Source: Pseudothauera rhizosphaerae (lineage in GTDB: Bacteria; Pseudomonadota; Gammaproteobacteria; Burkholderiales; Rhodocyclaceae). From it: DNA of 64,000 bases. This document shows, piece after piece, positions 1 through 10,475 of the stretch. The stretch's first letter is position 1, and every line of letters begins with the position of its first letter. The translations under genes were made by a program, and so were the position numbers. Location of the stretch: positions 38,295 to 102,294 of the forward strand of contig NZ_SSOD01000018.1 of assembly GCF_004801305.1 (NCBI RefSeq). Reading direction: 5' to 3'. The notes beneath the pieces are model-generated. The model was not told where the DNA came from, made no database searches, and saw only the letters and a program-made list of their open reading frames with translations.

Positions 1-128
1 GCCCGGTAGGCGGCGAGCACCGCGTCCTCGCTCATGCCGACGGCCGCGCCAATCTCGGCAAAGGGCCGCTCCACGAGCGGAAAGCCGTGCTGCCAATCGT
101 TGAGCAGGCGCAGGCGGGCCTCGTCCAT
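1..128 (-). CDS. nirD: Siroheme decarboxylase subunit, NirD/L/G/H type (truncated by window edge)
   Basis: Only the first 42 codons are in the window; the gene runs off the left edge. The N-terminus begins MDEARLRLLNDWQHGFPLVE and continues with an AsnC/Lrp-like helix-turn-helix segment (FAEIGAAVGMSEDAVLAAY). That is the start seen in the NirD, NirL, NirG and NirH proteins, which decarboxylate siroheme on the way to heme d1. It starts 5 bases after the stop of nirF in the same direction, so it is the next gene of the nir operon. The nirCFD order suggests nirD, but L, G or H cannot be excluded from this fragment. Confidence 0.8.
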   Translation of the reverse strand, partial: MDEARLRLLNDWQHGFPLVERPFAEIGAAVGMSEDAVLAAYR

Positions 129-133
129 GACGG

Positions 134-1303
134 TCAGAACCCGATGCGCACGGCGCGGCTGGTGAAGAAGATGCCGCTGGGATGATCGGCGGGCAGTTCG
201 GCGAGGGGGCGGCGGGTCCCGGTGTCGTAGACCACCACCTTGTTGTCGTCGCGCGCGGACAGCCACACGGCCTCGCCGCGCGGGGTGAATTCCATGTGCA
301 GGATGGCACGGCCGGGCTTGAGCGTGTCCACCACCCGCTGCGCCTCGGTGTCGATGACCTGCACCGTGCCGTTGTCCGGGAAGGCGAAGTTCACCCATAC
401 CTGGCGGCCGTCCGGGCGGGCCATGACGAACACGGGTTGGCTGTGCACCGGCACGCGCGCCACCTCCTGCCAGGTGCGCGTATCCACCACCAGCACCTCG
501 TGGCGGCCGATGGCGGGCAGCCAGGCGTAGCCCCCCGCCACCGCCCAGCCGCGCAAATGGGGCATCTTGTACACCGGCAGGGGCTCCTCGCCCTTGCCGT
601 AGCCGGCAAGGATCTTCCTCACGCCGCGTTCCGGGTGCCACAGGTCGAGCAGCGCCAGGCCGTCCTCGCCGAACAGGCCGGCGATGAAGTGGCGGCCGTC
701 CGGCGTGACCAGGGCGTCATAGGGCTGGCGGCCGGCGGGGTAGCGCTCGGTCTTCGGTGCGCGGGGATCGGACAGGTCCGTGACCCAGATCTCGCCGGCC
801 TCGAACAGGGCGTAGGCGAAGCGCTGCCCCGGCAGGTCGGCTAGGCCGACCACCTTGGAGCGCTTGCCCGGCGCGTACTCGGCCGGCACTTCGGAAAGCT
901 GTTCCAGCGTGTCCGCGTCGAACACCTTGAGGCCGCCCGGCTCGTAGTTCTGCGCCACCACTAGGCGGCCGTCCTGGGAGATGGAACCGCCGATGGAGTT
1001 GCCGGCCTGCACCACGCGGCGCTCGATGCGGGCGCGCAGCAGGTCCACCTTGGTCAACCCGCCGTCGCGGCCGAACACGTAGCCGTAGCGCCCGTCGCGG
1101 GAATAGGTGACGTGGGCGTGGGACAGGTCGCCCAGGCCGGGCACGGTGGCGAGACGCTCGCGGATGGTGTGGGAGACCACAGCCACCTGGCCGGTGGAGC
1201 GTTCGATGACCAGGCCCAGGTCGCCGGTGCCGCGCAGGGTTGGCGTGGCGGCACAGGCGGAGAGCAGCAGGACGGCGGAGGCAGACAGCAGCAGACTCCT
1301 CAT
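134..1303 (-). CDS. nirF: Heme d1 biosynthesis protein NirF
   Basis: NirF is needed for a late step in making heme d1, the cofactor of cytochrome cd1 nitrite reductase. The 389-residue protein has a signal peptide with a lipobox (LLLSAC, Cys17), so it is probably a membrane-anchored periplasmic lipoprotein. The rest is a beta-propeller related to the d1 domain of NirS, with repeats such as SRDGRYGYVFGRDG and TPDGRHFIAG. A start 17 codons upstream is open, but the ATG at 1303 puts the signal peptide at the N-terminus and overlaps the nirC stop in an ATGA junction, so it is preferred. Confidence 0.93.
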   Translation of the reverse strand: MRSLLLSASAVLLLSACAATPTLRGTGDLGLVIERSTGQVAVVSHTIRERLATVPGLGDLSHAHVTYSRDGRYGYVFGRDGGLTKVDLLRARIERRVVQAGNSIGGSISQDGRLVVAQNYEPGGLKVFDADTLEQLSEVPAEYAPGKRSKVVGLADLPGQRFAYALFEAGEIWVTDLSDPRAPKTERYPAGRQPYDALVTPDGRHFIAGLFGEDGLALLDLWHPERGVRKILAGYGKGEEPLPVYKMPHLRGWAVAGGYAWLPAIGRHEVLVVDTRTWQEVARVPVHSQPVFVMARPDGRQVWVNFAFPDNGTVQVIDTEAQRVVDTLKPGRAILHMEFTPRGEAVWLSARDDNKVVVYDTGTRRPLAELPADHPSGIFFTSRAVRIGF

Positions 1304-1653
1304 CGCCCCACCCCATCGGCAGGGAAGCCGGCCATCAGCGTGCGCACCACCCATTCGGCCTCCGGCTCGCTCAGGAAGCGCGCCCAGCCGGGCATGGCGG
1401 TGCCGGGACGACCGTTCATGACCGTGGCGACCATGGAATCGACCGGCTTGCCGGCGAGCGTGTGCGGCAGCAGCGCCGGGCCGAGCCCGCCGGAGAGGGT
1501 GAGGCCATGACAGGAGCCGCAGTCCTGGCGGACCATGCTGACCAGTTCGCGCCGGCGTTCGGGCTGCGGATCGGCGGCGGCCGCGGCATAGGCGGCGATG
1601 AAGGCCGTGCCGAGCAGCACGGCCACATGGACGAGGAGAGGCGGAGGTTTCAT
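1300..1653 (-). CDS. nirC: Monoheme c-type cytochrome NirC
   Basis: This is a small periplasmic cytochrome c (117 residues) with a signal peptide ending near the alanine run at residues 21-27, one heme site (CGSCH) and a C-terminal Met in GTAMPGW as the likely sixth ligand. NirC proteins are proposed electron carriers for heme d1 maturation and can also donate to NirS. It is translationally coupled to nirF by a 4-base overlap. A hairpin repeat separates it from the cupredoxin gene upstream. Confidence 0.92.
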   Translation of the reverse strand: MKPPPLLVHVAVLLGTAFIAAYAAAAADPQPERRRELVSMVRQDCGSCHGLTLSGGLGPALLPHTLAGKPVDSMVATVMNGRPGTAMPGWARFLSEPEAEWVVRTLMAGFPADGVGR

Positions 1654-1756
1654 CGCGGTATCCCGCTGCCGTAGGAACGGTGCCTACGATGGACCGGCAA
1701 GGGTGGAAAAACCTTGACTCGAATCAACGCGGCCGGGGCGGAGCGGGGTATCCGGA

Positions 1757-1803
1757 CGGCCGTATCGCGGCCAGTGGGAGCGGCCTTGGCCGCGATACGG
1801 CCG
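1757..1803. repeat. REP-like hairpin between nirC and the cupredoxin gene
   Basis: A perfect 16-bp inverted repeat (CGGCCGTATCGCGGCC at 1757-1772 and its complement at 1788-1803) encloses a GGGAGCGGCCTT core. The core matches the repeat at 17877 and resembles those at 60207 and 62866. It lies inside the nir operon and could act as a partial terminator or an mRNA-stabilising hairpin between nirB and nirC. Confidence 0.8.
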
Positions 1804-1822
1804 CAAGACCGTCCCGGGTGCA

Positions 1823-2182
1823 TCACTCCACCACGACCTTCCCCGTCATCTCCGGATGCGGGCCGCAATGGTAGGCGTGCTCGCCGGCCGCGGTGAAGGT
1901 GTGCGACCAGCGCTCGCCGGGGAAGAAGCGTTCCGATTCCTGCCCGCTGGCATCGAACGCCACCGAATGGCTGGTGCGCTTCTCCCGGTTCACCCAGGTG
2001 ACGGTGTCGCCCGCGCGGACGTGGATGACGGCGGGGCGGAAGGCCGAATCGGCCACCTCGATCTCGTGCTCGGCCGCCCACGCCGCGGGCACCGCCAGCC
2101 AGGCCGTGAGCGCGAGAACGACGGCCGGCAGCCGGCGCGCCGCGCCGGTTGCCGCCCCTTTCTGCCGCCGTGCGGGACTCAT
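1823..2182 (-). CDS. Plastocyanin-like cupredoxin in the nir operon
   Basis: This is a secreted type-1 copper protein of about 119 residues. A signal peptide ending in AWAAEH is followed by a single cupredoxin domain. The ligand pattern is visible: a His in TSHSVAF, then YHCGPHPEM supplying Cys, His and Met. It starts at the nirB stop (TGATG junction; a GTG one codon earlier is also open), so it is co-transcribed with nirS-nirT-nirB. It is a plausible periplasmic electron donor to the cd1 reductase, as azurins and pseudoazurins are elsewhere. The electron-donor role is inferred from position. Confidence 0.88.
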   Translation of the reverse strand: MSPARRQKGAATGAARRLPAVVLALTAWLAVPAAWAAEHEIEVADSAFRPAVIHVRAGDTVTWVNREKRTSHSVAFDASGQESERFFPGERWSHTFTAAGEHAYHCGPHPEMTGKVVVE

Positions 2183-3054
2183 CACTGCTTCGCCGCGGTG
2201 ATGTGGGCCTTGGCGTCGATGCCGAGCTTGTAGCCCAGCGAGACGTGGTGGAAGCGGCCGGCCGCGTGGTCGTCGTGGATGGCGAAGCCGAAGTTGTAGG
2301 TCTTGCCCGCGGCCAGGGTCACGTCGCCTTCGCCGCCGGCGAACTTGCGCGCGAACACCACCGACCAGGTGTCGCCGTCGAGCTTGCCTTCCGCGCTCGC
2401 CAGCGCCTTGCCGCCTTCCATCACGCGGGTGTCGGCCACGTGGCCGTCGAAGCCTTTCTTCTCGCCGCTACGCCACTGCACCAGGTCGTAGAACACGCCG
2501 GTGGCCAGCGCACCGTCCTTGACGTACTTCTTCTTGGTCTCGGCCGCGCCGGGCATGGTGCGCGAGTCCGCATGGCAACTCGCCCAGCAGCCGCCCAGGT
2601 CGGCCATCGCCACTTTGCCGTCGTCCAGCATGAAGGCGATCTTGACCGGATTCTTGTCGTCCATCTTGGCACCGCCCGCGGCCTTGGGCTGCTTCCACGA
2701 GAAGCGCAGGTAGAGCGTGCCGCCATCGTGGGCGGCCTGCACCTTGACCGGGATGAAGCCGGCCTTGCCGGCGATGGGCGTGGGCTCGATCTTCTGCCCG
2801 CTGGCAATGAGCTGTCCCATCTTGTTGGCTTCTTCGGAATGGCAGTCGGCACAGGTTTCGCCCTTCCGCAGCGCCCGCGCGCCACCGTGCTCGATGCCCT
2901 TGGTGATCCACTCCATCGGCGACACGCCGGGATAGAGCAGCGTGATGTCGGTGGCGGCCACCTTGCTCCAGTCGGCCGGGGGCCCGGCGTGGGCGGCGTT
3001 GAAGCCGACGGCGCACACGACCCCGAGCGCGCCTGCGATCATCGTTCTCTTCAT
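2182..3054 (-). CDS. nirB: NirB-type cytochrome c552 with a DMSO-reductase-like heme-binding domain
   Basis: This periplasmic cytochrome has 290 residues including a signal peptide cut near AHA/GPP. It sits in the place of nirB in the Pseudomonas stutzeri nirSTB cluster. One canonical heme site, CADCH, is at residues 68-72. A second site reads CWASCH at 156-161, a CX3CH spacing. The second half looks like the ethylbenzene-dehydrogenase/cytochrome c552 heme-binding domain (GKVAMADLGG, HHVSLGYKLG). It probably relays electrons to NirS. It follows nirT by about 50 bases in the same operon. Confidence 0.85.
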   Translation of the reverse strand: MKRTMIAGALGVVCAVGFNAAHAGPPADWSKVAATDITLLYPGVSPMEWITKGIEHGGARALRKGETCADCHSEEANKMGQLIASGQKIEPTPIAGKAGFIPVKVQAAHDGGTLYLRFSWKQPKAAGGAKMDDKNPVKIAFMLDDGKVAMADLGGCWASCHADSRTMPGAAETKKKYVKDGALATGVFYDLVQWRSGEKKGFDGHVADTRVMEGGKALASAEGKLDGDTWSVVFARKFAGGEGDVTLAAGKTYNFGFAIHDDHAAGRFHHVSLGYKLGIDAKAHITAAKQ

Positions 3055-3106
3055 GTCGATTCTCCGGTGAGGCGGGGCCGCGGCGAACGCGCCGCGGCCG
3101 CCGGGT

Positions 3107-3718
3107 TTACTCTTCGTCTTCCTCGGTCATGCCCGCGGGCTTGTGGTGCGCGATGCCCTTGTGGCAGTCGATGCAGGTCATGCGGTCTTCCAGCGCCATC
3201 TCGTGCTGGCGCCGCGCGCGCTGCTTCTGCGCCTCGGTGTTCATGCTGTCGAAGCTGTGGCAGTTGCGGCATTCGCGCGAATCGGCCGCCTTCATGCGCG
3301 CCCATTCGTTGCGCGCCAGTTGCAGGCGTTTGGCCTCGAACTTCTCCGGCGTGTCGATGCTGCCGGTGAGCTTGCCCCAGACTTCCTTGGAGGCCTGCAC
3401 CTTGCGGATGATCTTGTGCGTCCAGTCCTTGGGCACGTGGCAGTCGGGACAGGTGGCGCGCACGCCGGTGCGGTTGGAGTAGTGGATGGTCTTCTTGTAT
3501 TCCTGGTACACGTTGTCATGCATCTCGTGGCAGGAGATGCAGAACTGCTCGGTGTTGGTGGCCTCCATGGCCGTGTTGAAGCCGCCCCAGAACAGGATAC
3601 CGATGGCGAAGCCGGCAACCAGCAGTCCCCCCAGCGAATACCTGGCGCTGGGCCGCCGCAGGCGGGCGAACAACCCGCCGGACTTGCCGGCAGGCGCCTT
3701 GTCGTTTTGATCCGTCAT
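3107..3718 (-). CDS. nirT: NapC/NirT-family tetraheme quinol dehydrogenase
   Basis: This is a membrane-anchored tetraheme cytochrome c that takes electrons from quinol to periplasmic reductases. One N-terminal transmembrane helix (about residues 28-47) is followed by four heme sites: CISCH, CPDCH, CRNCH and CIDCH. The 203-residue length is typical of NirT/NapC. The ATG at 3718 (MTDQND) is preferred over an open upstream extension, because it places the anchor helix where NirT has it and leaves a normal gap after nirS. It lies between nirS and nirB. Confidence 0.92.
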   Translation of the reverse strand: MTDQNDKAPAGKSGGLFARLRRPSARYSLGGLLVAGFAIGILFWGGFNTAMEATNTEQFCISCHEMHDNVYQEYKKTIHYSNRTGVRATCPDCHVPKDWTHKIIRKVQASKEVWGKLTGSIDTPEKFEAKRLQLARNEWARMKAADSRECRNCHSFDSMNTEAQKQRARRQHEMALEDRMTCIDCHKGIAHHKPAGMTEEDEE

Positions 3719-3795
3719 GTCTCCGCTTCCAGCATGTAGGTGGTCGACGCGGCCCGCCCGTCCGCCGCGGGAACGGCGGACGGGCGGGAGCACGC

Positions 3796-5514
<1,719 letters not shown>

Positions 5515-5555
5515 TCAGCCAGGGCGGACTTTGTTCCCCTACGAAAAGTACGTCT

Positions 5556-5569
5556 TTAACACGCATCAA
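5556..5569. promoter_or_regulatory. FNR/DNR-like box between nirS and nirE
   Basis: TTAACACGCATCAA reads TTGAT-GCGT-GTTAA on the minus strand, which fits the TTGAT-N4-ATCAA consensus except for one half-site position. Its centre is 87 bases from the nirS start and 67 from the nirE start, so it could serve either or both divergent genes. Confidence 0.7.
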
Positions 5570-5629
5570 TTTCAGCCGGTCACCCCCGCTGCTAGAGTCC
5601 GCCACACGCTTTCGGCGAGAGGAAACACC

Positions 5630-6484
5630 ATGAATGCCCGGCCTTCCAGCAGCTTCATCCGCATCCCCCTCGAGAGCAGACTGCATGGCGAGGCGCGGCC
5701 CGCCTGGCTGGGCTTCGAGACGCGCACCGGCCGGGTCAGCCTGGTCGGCGCCGGTCCGGGCGACGCCGAACTGCTCACCGTGCGCGCCGCGCGCCGCATC
5801 GCCGACGCCGACGCCGTGGTGTACGACCACCTGGTCGGCGACGGCATCCTCGAACTCGTCCGCCCCGACGCCCAGCTCATCTACGTCGGCAAGGAAGCCG
5901 GCAACCACGCCCTGCCCCAGGACGAGATCAACCGCCTGCTCGTCAAGCTGGCCCGCCAGGGTCTGAAAGTAGTGCGCCTGAAGGGCGGCGACCCCTTCAT
6001 CTTCGGACGCGGCGGCGAGGAGATGCAGGAACTGGTCGAAGCCGGCATCGCCTGCGAGGTCGTGCCCGGCGTCACCGCCGCCGCCGGCATGGCCGCCTGT
6101 ACCGGCATCCCGCTGACCCACCGCGACCACGCCCAGACCCTGATCTTCACCACCGGCCATCTCAAGGACGGCACCGTGAACCTGGACTGGACCGCACTGG
6201 CCCGCCCGCACCAGACCGTGGTCATCTACATGGGCCTGGGCGCGCTGGAGATCATCTGCACCCAGCTCGTCGCCCACGGCCTGCCCGCCGACACGCCGGC
6301 CGCCGTGGTACATGCCGCCACCACGCCGCAGCAGCGCATCGTCACCGCCCCCGTGCGCAACCTGCCCGCGAGCGTGCGAGCCGCCGGCCTCTCCACCCCG
6401 TCGCTGATCGTCATCGGCCCGGTCGTGGACCTGCACCACGTCCTCTGTCCGGCCGCCGTGGAGGCCCTCGCCCTCACGGCCTGA
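5630..6484 (+). CDS. nirE: Uroporphyrinogen-III C-methyltransferase NirE
   Basis: This is an S-adenosylmethionine-dependent SUMT that makes precorrin-2, the first dedicated step from uroporphyrinogen III to siroheme and heme d1. The motifs are clear: VGAGPGDAELLTVRA, GGDPFIFGRGGEE and VVPGVTAAAGMAACTGIPLTHR. The 284 residues match the stand-alone SUMT length, and the synthase and ferrochelatase domains of CysG are absent. The ATG at 5630 follows GAGAGGAAACACC. An open frame runs upstream into nirS but has no homologous content. Its divergent position next to nirS supports NirE over a general CobA. Confidence 0.92.
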   Translation: MNARPSSSFIRIPLESRLHGEARPAWLGFETRTGRVSLVGAGPGDAELLTVRAARRIADADAVVYDHLVGDGILELVRPDAQLIYVGKEAGNHALPQDEINRLLVKLARQGLKVVRLKGGDPFIFGRGGEEMQELVEAGIACEVVPGVTAAAGMAACTGIPLTHRDHAQTLIFTTGHLKDGTVNLDWTALARPHQTVVIYMGLGALEIICTQLVAHGLPADTPAAVVHAATTPQQRIVTAPVRNLPASVRAAGLSTPSLIVIGPVVDLHHVLCPAAVEALALTA

Positions 6485-6513
6485 CCCCGCGCATGCGCTA
6501 TAATCCGGCCCGC

Positions 6514-6589
6514 GCCGGCATAGCTCAGCAGGTAGAGCAGCGGTTTTGTAAACCGAAGGTCGCGGGTTCGATCCCTGCTGCCGGCACCA
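6514..6589 (+). tRNA. tRNA-Thr (TGT)
   Basis: The gene is 76 nt including an encoded CCA. The acceptor strands GCCGGCA and TGCCGGC pair perfectly, the D-arm is TAGCTCAGCAGGTAGAGCA, and the T-arm holds GGTTCGATCC. The anticodon region CGGTTTTGTAAACCG gives TGT, which reads Thr codons. Confidence 0.95.
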
Positions 6590-6651
6590 GGAATTTTCTC
6601 GATAGCTTCTTGACCGGCAACGCCGGTTCAGCTATAGTTCTCTTTCTCCGA

Positions 6652-6729
<78 letters not shown>

Positions 6730-6737
6730 AATCGCTG

Positions 6738-6771
6738 AAAAGCCAATCACCCGACGGTGGTTGGCTTTTTT
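6738..6771 (+). terminator. Rho-independent terminator after the tRNA pair
   Basis: AAAAGCCAATCACC and GGTGGTTGGCTTTTTT form a long stem around a CGAC loop and end in a T-run. It lies 10 bases after the tRNA-fMet CCA. Confidence 0.85.
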
Positions 6772-8154
<1,383 letters not shown>

Positions 8155-8179
8155 CCTGACCCGCGCGAGGCCCGATCCC

Positions 8180-9010
8180 ATGGAGCGCATCGAACGACAC
8201 GCCAGCCACGGCGGTTTCCAGGAGGTGTGGCAGCACACCTCCTCCACCTTGGGCAGCGGGATGCACTTCGGCATCTACCTGCCCGCCGCGGCCCTGGCCG
8301 GCCGCCGCTGTCCGGTGCTGTACTGGCTTTCGGGCCTGACCTGCACGGAGCAGAACTTCATCACCAAGGCCGGCGCCCAGCGCTACGCCGCCGAGCACGG
8401 CCTCATCGTCGTCGCGCCGGACACCAGCCCGCGGGGCGAGAACGTGGCCGACGATCCGGCCTACGACCTGGGCCAGGGCGCCGGTTTCTACGTCAACGCC
8501 GCCCAGCAGCCGTGGGCCAGGCACTACCGCATGTATGACTACGTGGTGGACGAACTGCCGGCGCTGGTGGAAACGGAATTCCCCGCCAGCGCTGCCCGGG
8601 CGATCAGCGGGCATTCCATGGGCGGGCACGGCGCCCTGACCATCGCCCTGCGCAATCCGGGCCGCTACCGCAGCGTGTCGGCCTTCTCGCCCATCGCCGC
8701 GCCGAGCCGGGTGCCCTGGGGTGAAAAGGCCTTCGGCGCCTACCTGGGCGCGGACCGGGAGGCCTGGAAGCAGCACGACACGGTGGAACTGCTCAGAGGC
8801 GCGACCGAGCGCCTGCCGCTGCTGGTCGAACAGGGCGGCGACGACGAGTTCCTGGAAAGCCAGTTGAAGCCGGAACTGCTGCAGGCGGCGTGCGAAGCCG
8901 CCGGGCATCCGCTGCAACTGAACATCCGCCCGGGTTACGACCACAGCTATTACTTCATCGCCAGCTTCATCGGCGAGCACATCGCCCATCACGCCGCGGC
9001 CTTGCGCTGA
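8180..9010 (+). CDS. frmB: S-formylglutathione hydrolase
   Basis: This cytoplasmic esterase hydrolyses S-formylglutathione to formate and glutathione, completing the pathway begun by FrmA. The alpha/beta hydrolase has its nucleophile in GHSMGGHGAL, an oxyanion region WLSGLTCTEQNF, and late Asp and His residues (EQGGDDEFL, GYDHSYYF). The 276 residues fit the family. The ATG at 8180 (MERIERHASHGG) is chosen because it matches the family N-terminus; an open extension into the 3' end of frmA is not conserved-looking. Confidence 0.95.
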   Translation: MERIERHASHGGFQEVWQHTSSTLGSGMHFGIYLPAAALAGRRCPVLYWLSGLTCTEQNFITKAGAQRYAAEHGLIVVAPDTSPRGENVADDPAYDLGQGAGFYVNAAQQPWARHYRMYDYVVDELPALVETEFPASAARAISGHSMGGHGALTIALRNPGRYRSVSAFSPIAAPSRVPWGEKAFGAYLGADREAWKQHDTVELLRGATERLPLLVEQGGDDEFLESQLKPELLQAACEAAGHPLQLNIRPGYDHSYYFIASFIGEHIAHHAAALR

Positions 9011-9098
9011 TCCCTGCTCCAACGGTCGGCCAGGGCCGAACTGAACGAGGAACATGGCGCAGCGTATGCACGGTCCGCGGTAAGGCGGCGTGTTCCGC

Positions 9099-9515
9099 CT
9101 ACCCCTTCAGCACTTCGATGCAGAATGTGCCCGGCGTCAGGATGCGCGTGCGCCCCAGATGGCCACGCTGCAACAGCCCTGCCCGGCGGTCGCCCGTCAC
9201 GAGGAAATCCGCCTTGCCAACCTCGGCCATCGCCAGCAGAAAGGCGTCGTCCGGGTCGTCGGCTTCGAAGTTTCGCGGCAACTGCTCCAGCACCACGGCG
9301 CGTTGCAGGTTGTTGATCATCACGCCGACCTTCGCCGGCTGCAGCACCGCCTGCAGCTTAGGGTAACGGCTGGCGCGGCGGATCTCGTCCAGTTGCGCGC
9401 GTGAAGTCACCAGATCGAAGCGCGCCGTGCGCCAGGCGCGGTAGATCATGTCCGGCGCGCCATGGGGCGAGATCAGCGCGCTGAAGAGGATGTTGGTGTC
9501 CAGCACCACACGCAT
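9099..9515 (-). CDS. PIN-domain toxin (VapC-like, COG1569 type)
   Basis: This is a predicted endoribonuclease toxin of 138 residues. The PIN acidic residues are visible: Asp6 in VVLDTNILFSAL, Glu in LDEIRRA, Asp in ADDPDDAFLLAMA and Asp in FLVTGDRRAG. It overlaps the upstream ribbon-helix-helix gene by one base (TAATG), the usual coupling of antitoxin and toxin. Target RNA and activity are unknown. Confidence 0.85.
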   Translation of the reverse strand: MRVVLDTNILFSALISPHGAPDMIYRAWRTARFDLVTSRAQLDEIRRASRYPKLQAVLQPAKVGVMINNLQRAVVLEQLPRNFEADDPDDAFLLAMAEVGKADFLVTGDRRAGLLQRGHLGRTRILTPGTFCIEVLKG

Positions 9516-9754
9516 TACCGCGCCCTGGCCCAGCCGAGCGCCTCATCGACCATCGCGGCCAGTTCGGCTTCGCCGATGCCCGCATTGGCCACTTTCGCCT
9601 CTTCCGCACTCAGTTCCAGGATGTGGGCACGCACCGCCTCCTCGATGAAGCGCGACAGGTCGCCCTTGCGTCCGCCCCCCTGGCTGGCGAGGAACATCCG
9701 CAGAGCCTGATCGGTTTCGGCGGAAACCGCCACATTCCAGCGTGTCGTCGACAT
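9515..9754 (-). CDS. Ribbon-helix-helix antitoxin
   Basis: This 79-residue protein is the predicted antitoxin and autorepressor. The N-terminus WNVAVSAETDQALRMFLAS followed by DLSRFIEEAVRAHIL fits an RHH DNA-binding fold, and the acidic/alanine-rich C-terminus would bind the PIN toxin. It is the first gene of the pair, and a symmetric AT-rich sequence just upstream (9766-9797) is a likely operator. Confidence 0.82.
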   Translation of the reverse strand: MSTTRWNVAVSAETDQALRMFLASQGGGRKGDLSRFIEEAVRAHILELSAEEAKVANAGIGEAELAAMVDEALGWARAR

Positions 9755-9765
9755 CGGATTCCCCT

Positions 9766-9797
9766 GTATAAGTGTTTATGGACATATGTGTTTATAC
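9766..9797. promoter_or_regulatory. Probable toxin-antitoxin operator
   Basis: The outer half-sites GTATAA (9766) and TTATAC (9792) are inverted, and GTGTTTAT occurs twice between them as a direct repeat. The site is about 12 bases upstream of the antitoxin start, as expected for an RHH autorepressor operator. Confidence 0.55.
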
Positions 9798-9866
9798 ATC
9801 CAACCCGGCTGCCACGCCATCCCGGTTTCCGGCGGCAGGATGGGCAACAATGACCGGAACGGCACC

Positions 9867-9894
9867 TGGTTGCGGGGGCAGGATTTGAACCTGC
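9867..9894 (-). repeat. Detached 3' end of tRNA-fMet (28 bp)
   Basis: On the minus strand this is identical to the last 28 bases of the initiator tRNA at 6701-6728, from the T-arm GCAGG through the CCA end, and identity stops exactly at both ends. No matching 5' acceptor strand lies upstream, so it is a fragment, not a tRNA gene. It resembles the attachment-site remnant left by tRNA-targeting integrases, but its orientation is opposite to that of the intact tRNA. Confidence 0.8.
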
Positions 9895-9937
9895 ATGGAG
9901 GCAACCCGTCTGCAACGACGCACGAGTCTGCCGCCTC

Positions 9938-10414
9938 CTACCGTTCTTCCTCGGCCCCCTGCGATTCGCCCGCCCTGCCCTGGGCGACGATCCGCTCCAG
10001 CAGGCGTATGCCGCCGACCAGTTCGTCGGGCGGGATGCCGGCCAGCATCTCGGTGCGCACCGCCACCACGTCGCCTTCCATCCGGCGCGCCGCTTCCAGT
10101 CCGGCCGCGGTGATCTCCACGTGCTTCCGGCGCCGGTCGCGGCTGTCCGCCACCCGTCTCAGCCAGCCTTTCTGCTCCATGCGGTCGAGGGTCCTGACCA
10201 AAGTGGGGTTTTCCACGCCCAGGCGCGCGGCGAGTTCGCTCTGGTTGCAGGGGGCACCGTCCTGGCTCAGCAGCCAGAGGATGCGCCAGGTGGCCTGGGT
10301 CATGCCGTAGGGTCGGAGGCGGTTGTCCAGCCGGGTACGCCACAGGGCGGAGGCGCGATGCAGCAGGGTGGCATAGCGGGCCGAGTCGTCGTGGATCGGA
10401 TCGTGCTGAGTCAT
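9938..10414 (-). CDS. MarR-family transcriptional regulator
   Basis: This is a winged-helix repressor of 158 residues. It has the MarR core: YGMTQATWRILWLLSQ, then the recognition region NQSELAARLGVENPTLVRTLDRMEQKG and the wing DSRDRRRKHVEITAAG. It is divergent from a DHA2-type exporter, and a double palindrome lies between them. The usual arrangement is repression of both genes until a toxic ligand binds; the ligand is not evident. Confidence 0.92.
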   Translation of the reverse strand: MTQHDPIHDDSARYATLLHRASALWRTRLDNRLRPYGMTQATWRILWLLSQDGAPCNQSELAARLGVENPTLVRTLDRMEQKGWLRRVADSRDRRRKHVEITAAGLEAARRMEGDVVAVRTEMLAGIPPDELVGGIRLLERIVAQGRAGESQGAEEER

Positions 10415-10421
10415 GTTGTAG

Positions 10422-10441
10422 GCTAATAGTTAGCTTGCTAA
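10422..10441. promoter_or_regulatory. MarR-type operator between marR and the exporter gene
   Basis: Two overlapping inverted repeats share a half-site: GCTAA-TAG-TTAGC (10422-10434) and TTAGC-TT-GCTAA (10430-10441). The site is 7 bases upstream of the marR start and 34 bases before the exporter start, a good position for repressing both. Confidence 0.75.
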
Positions 10442-10475
10442 TATCTTTGCTCTTTCCGCTTGAGCTGTCCATATC

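Noticed and set aside
9867..9945. A complete tRNA gene on the minus strand at the 28-bp repeat.
   Set aside because: No 5' acceptor strand complementary to CCCCGCA is present and the would-be anticodon stem does not pair over five bases.
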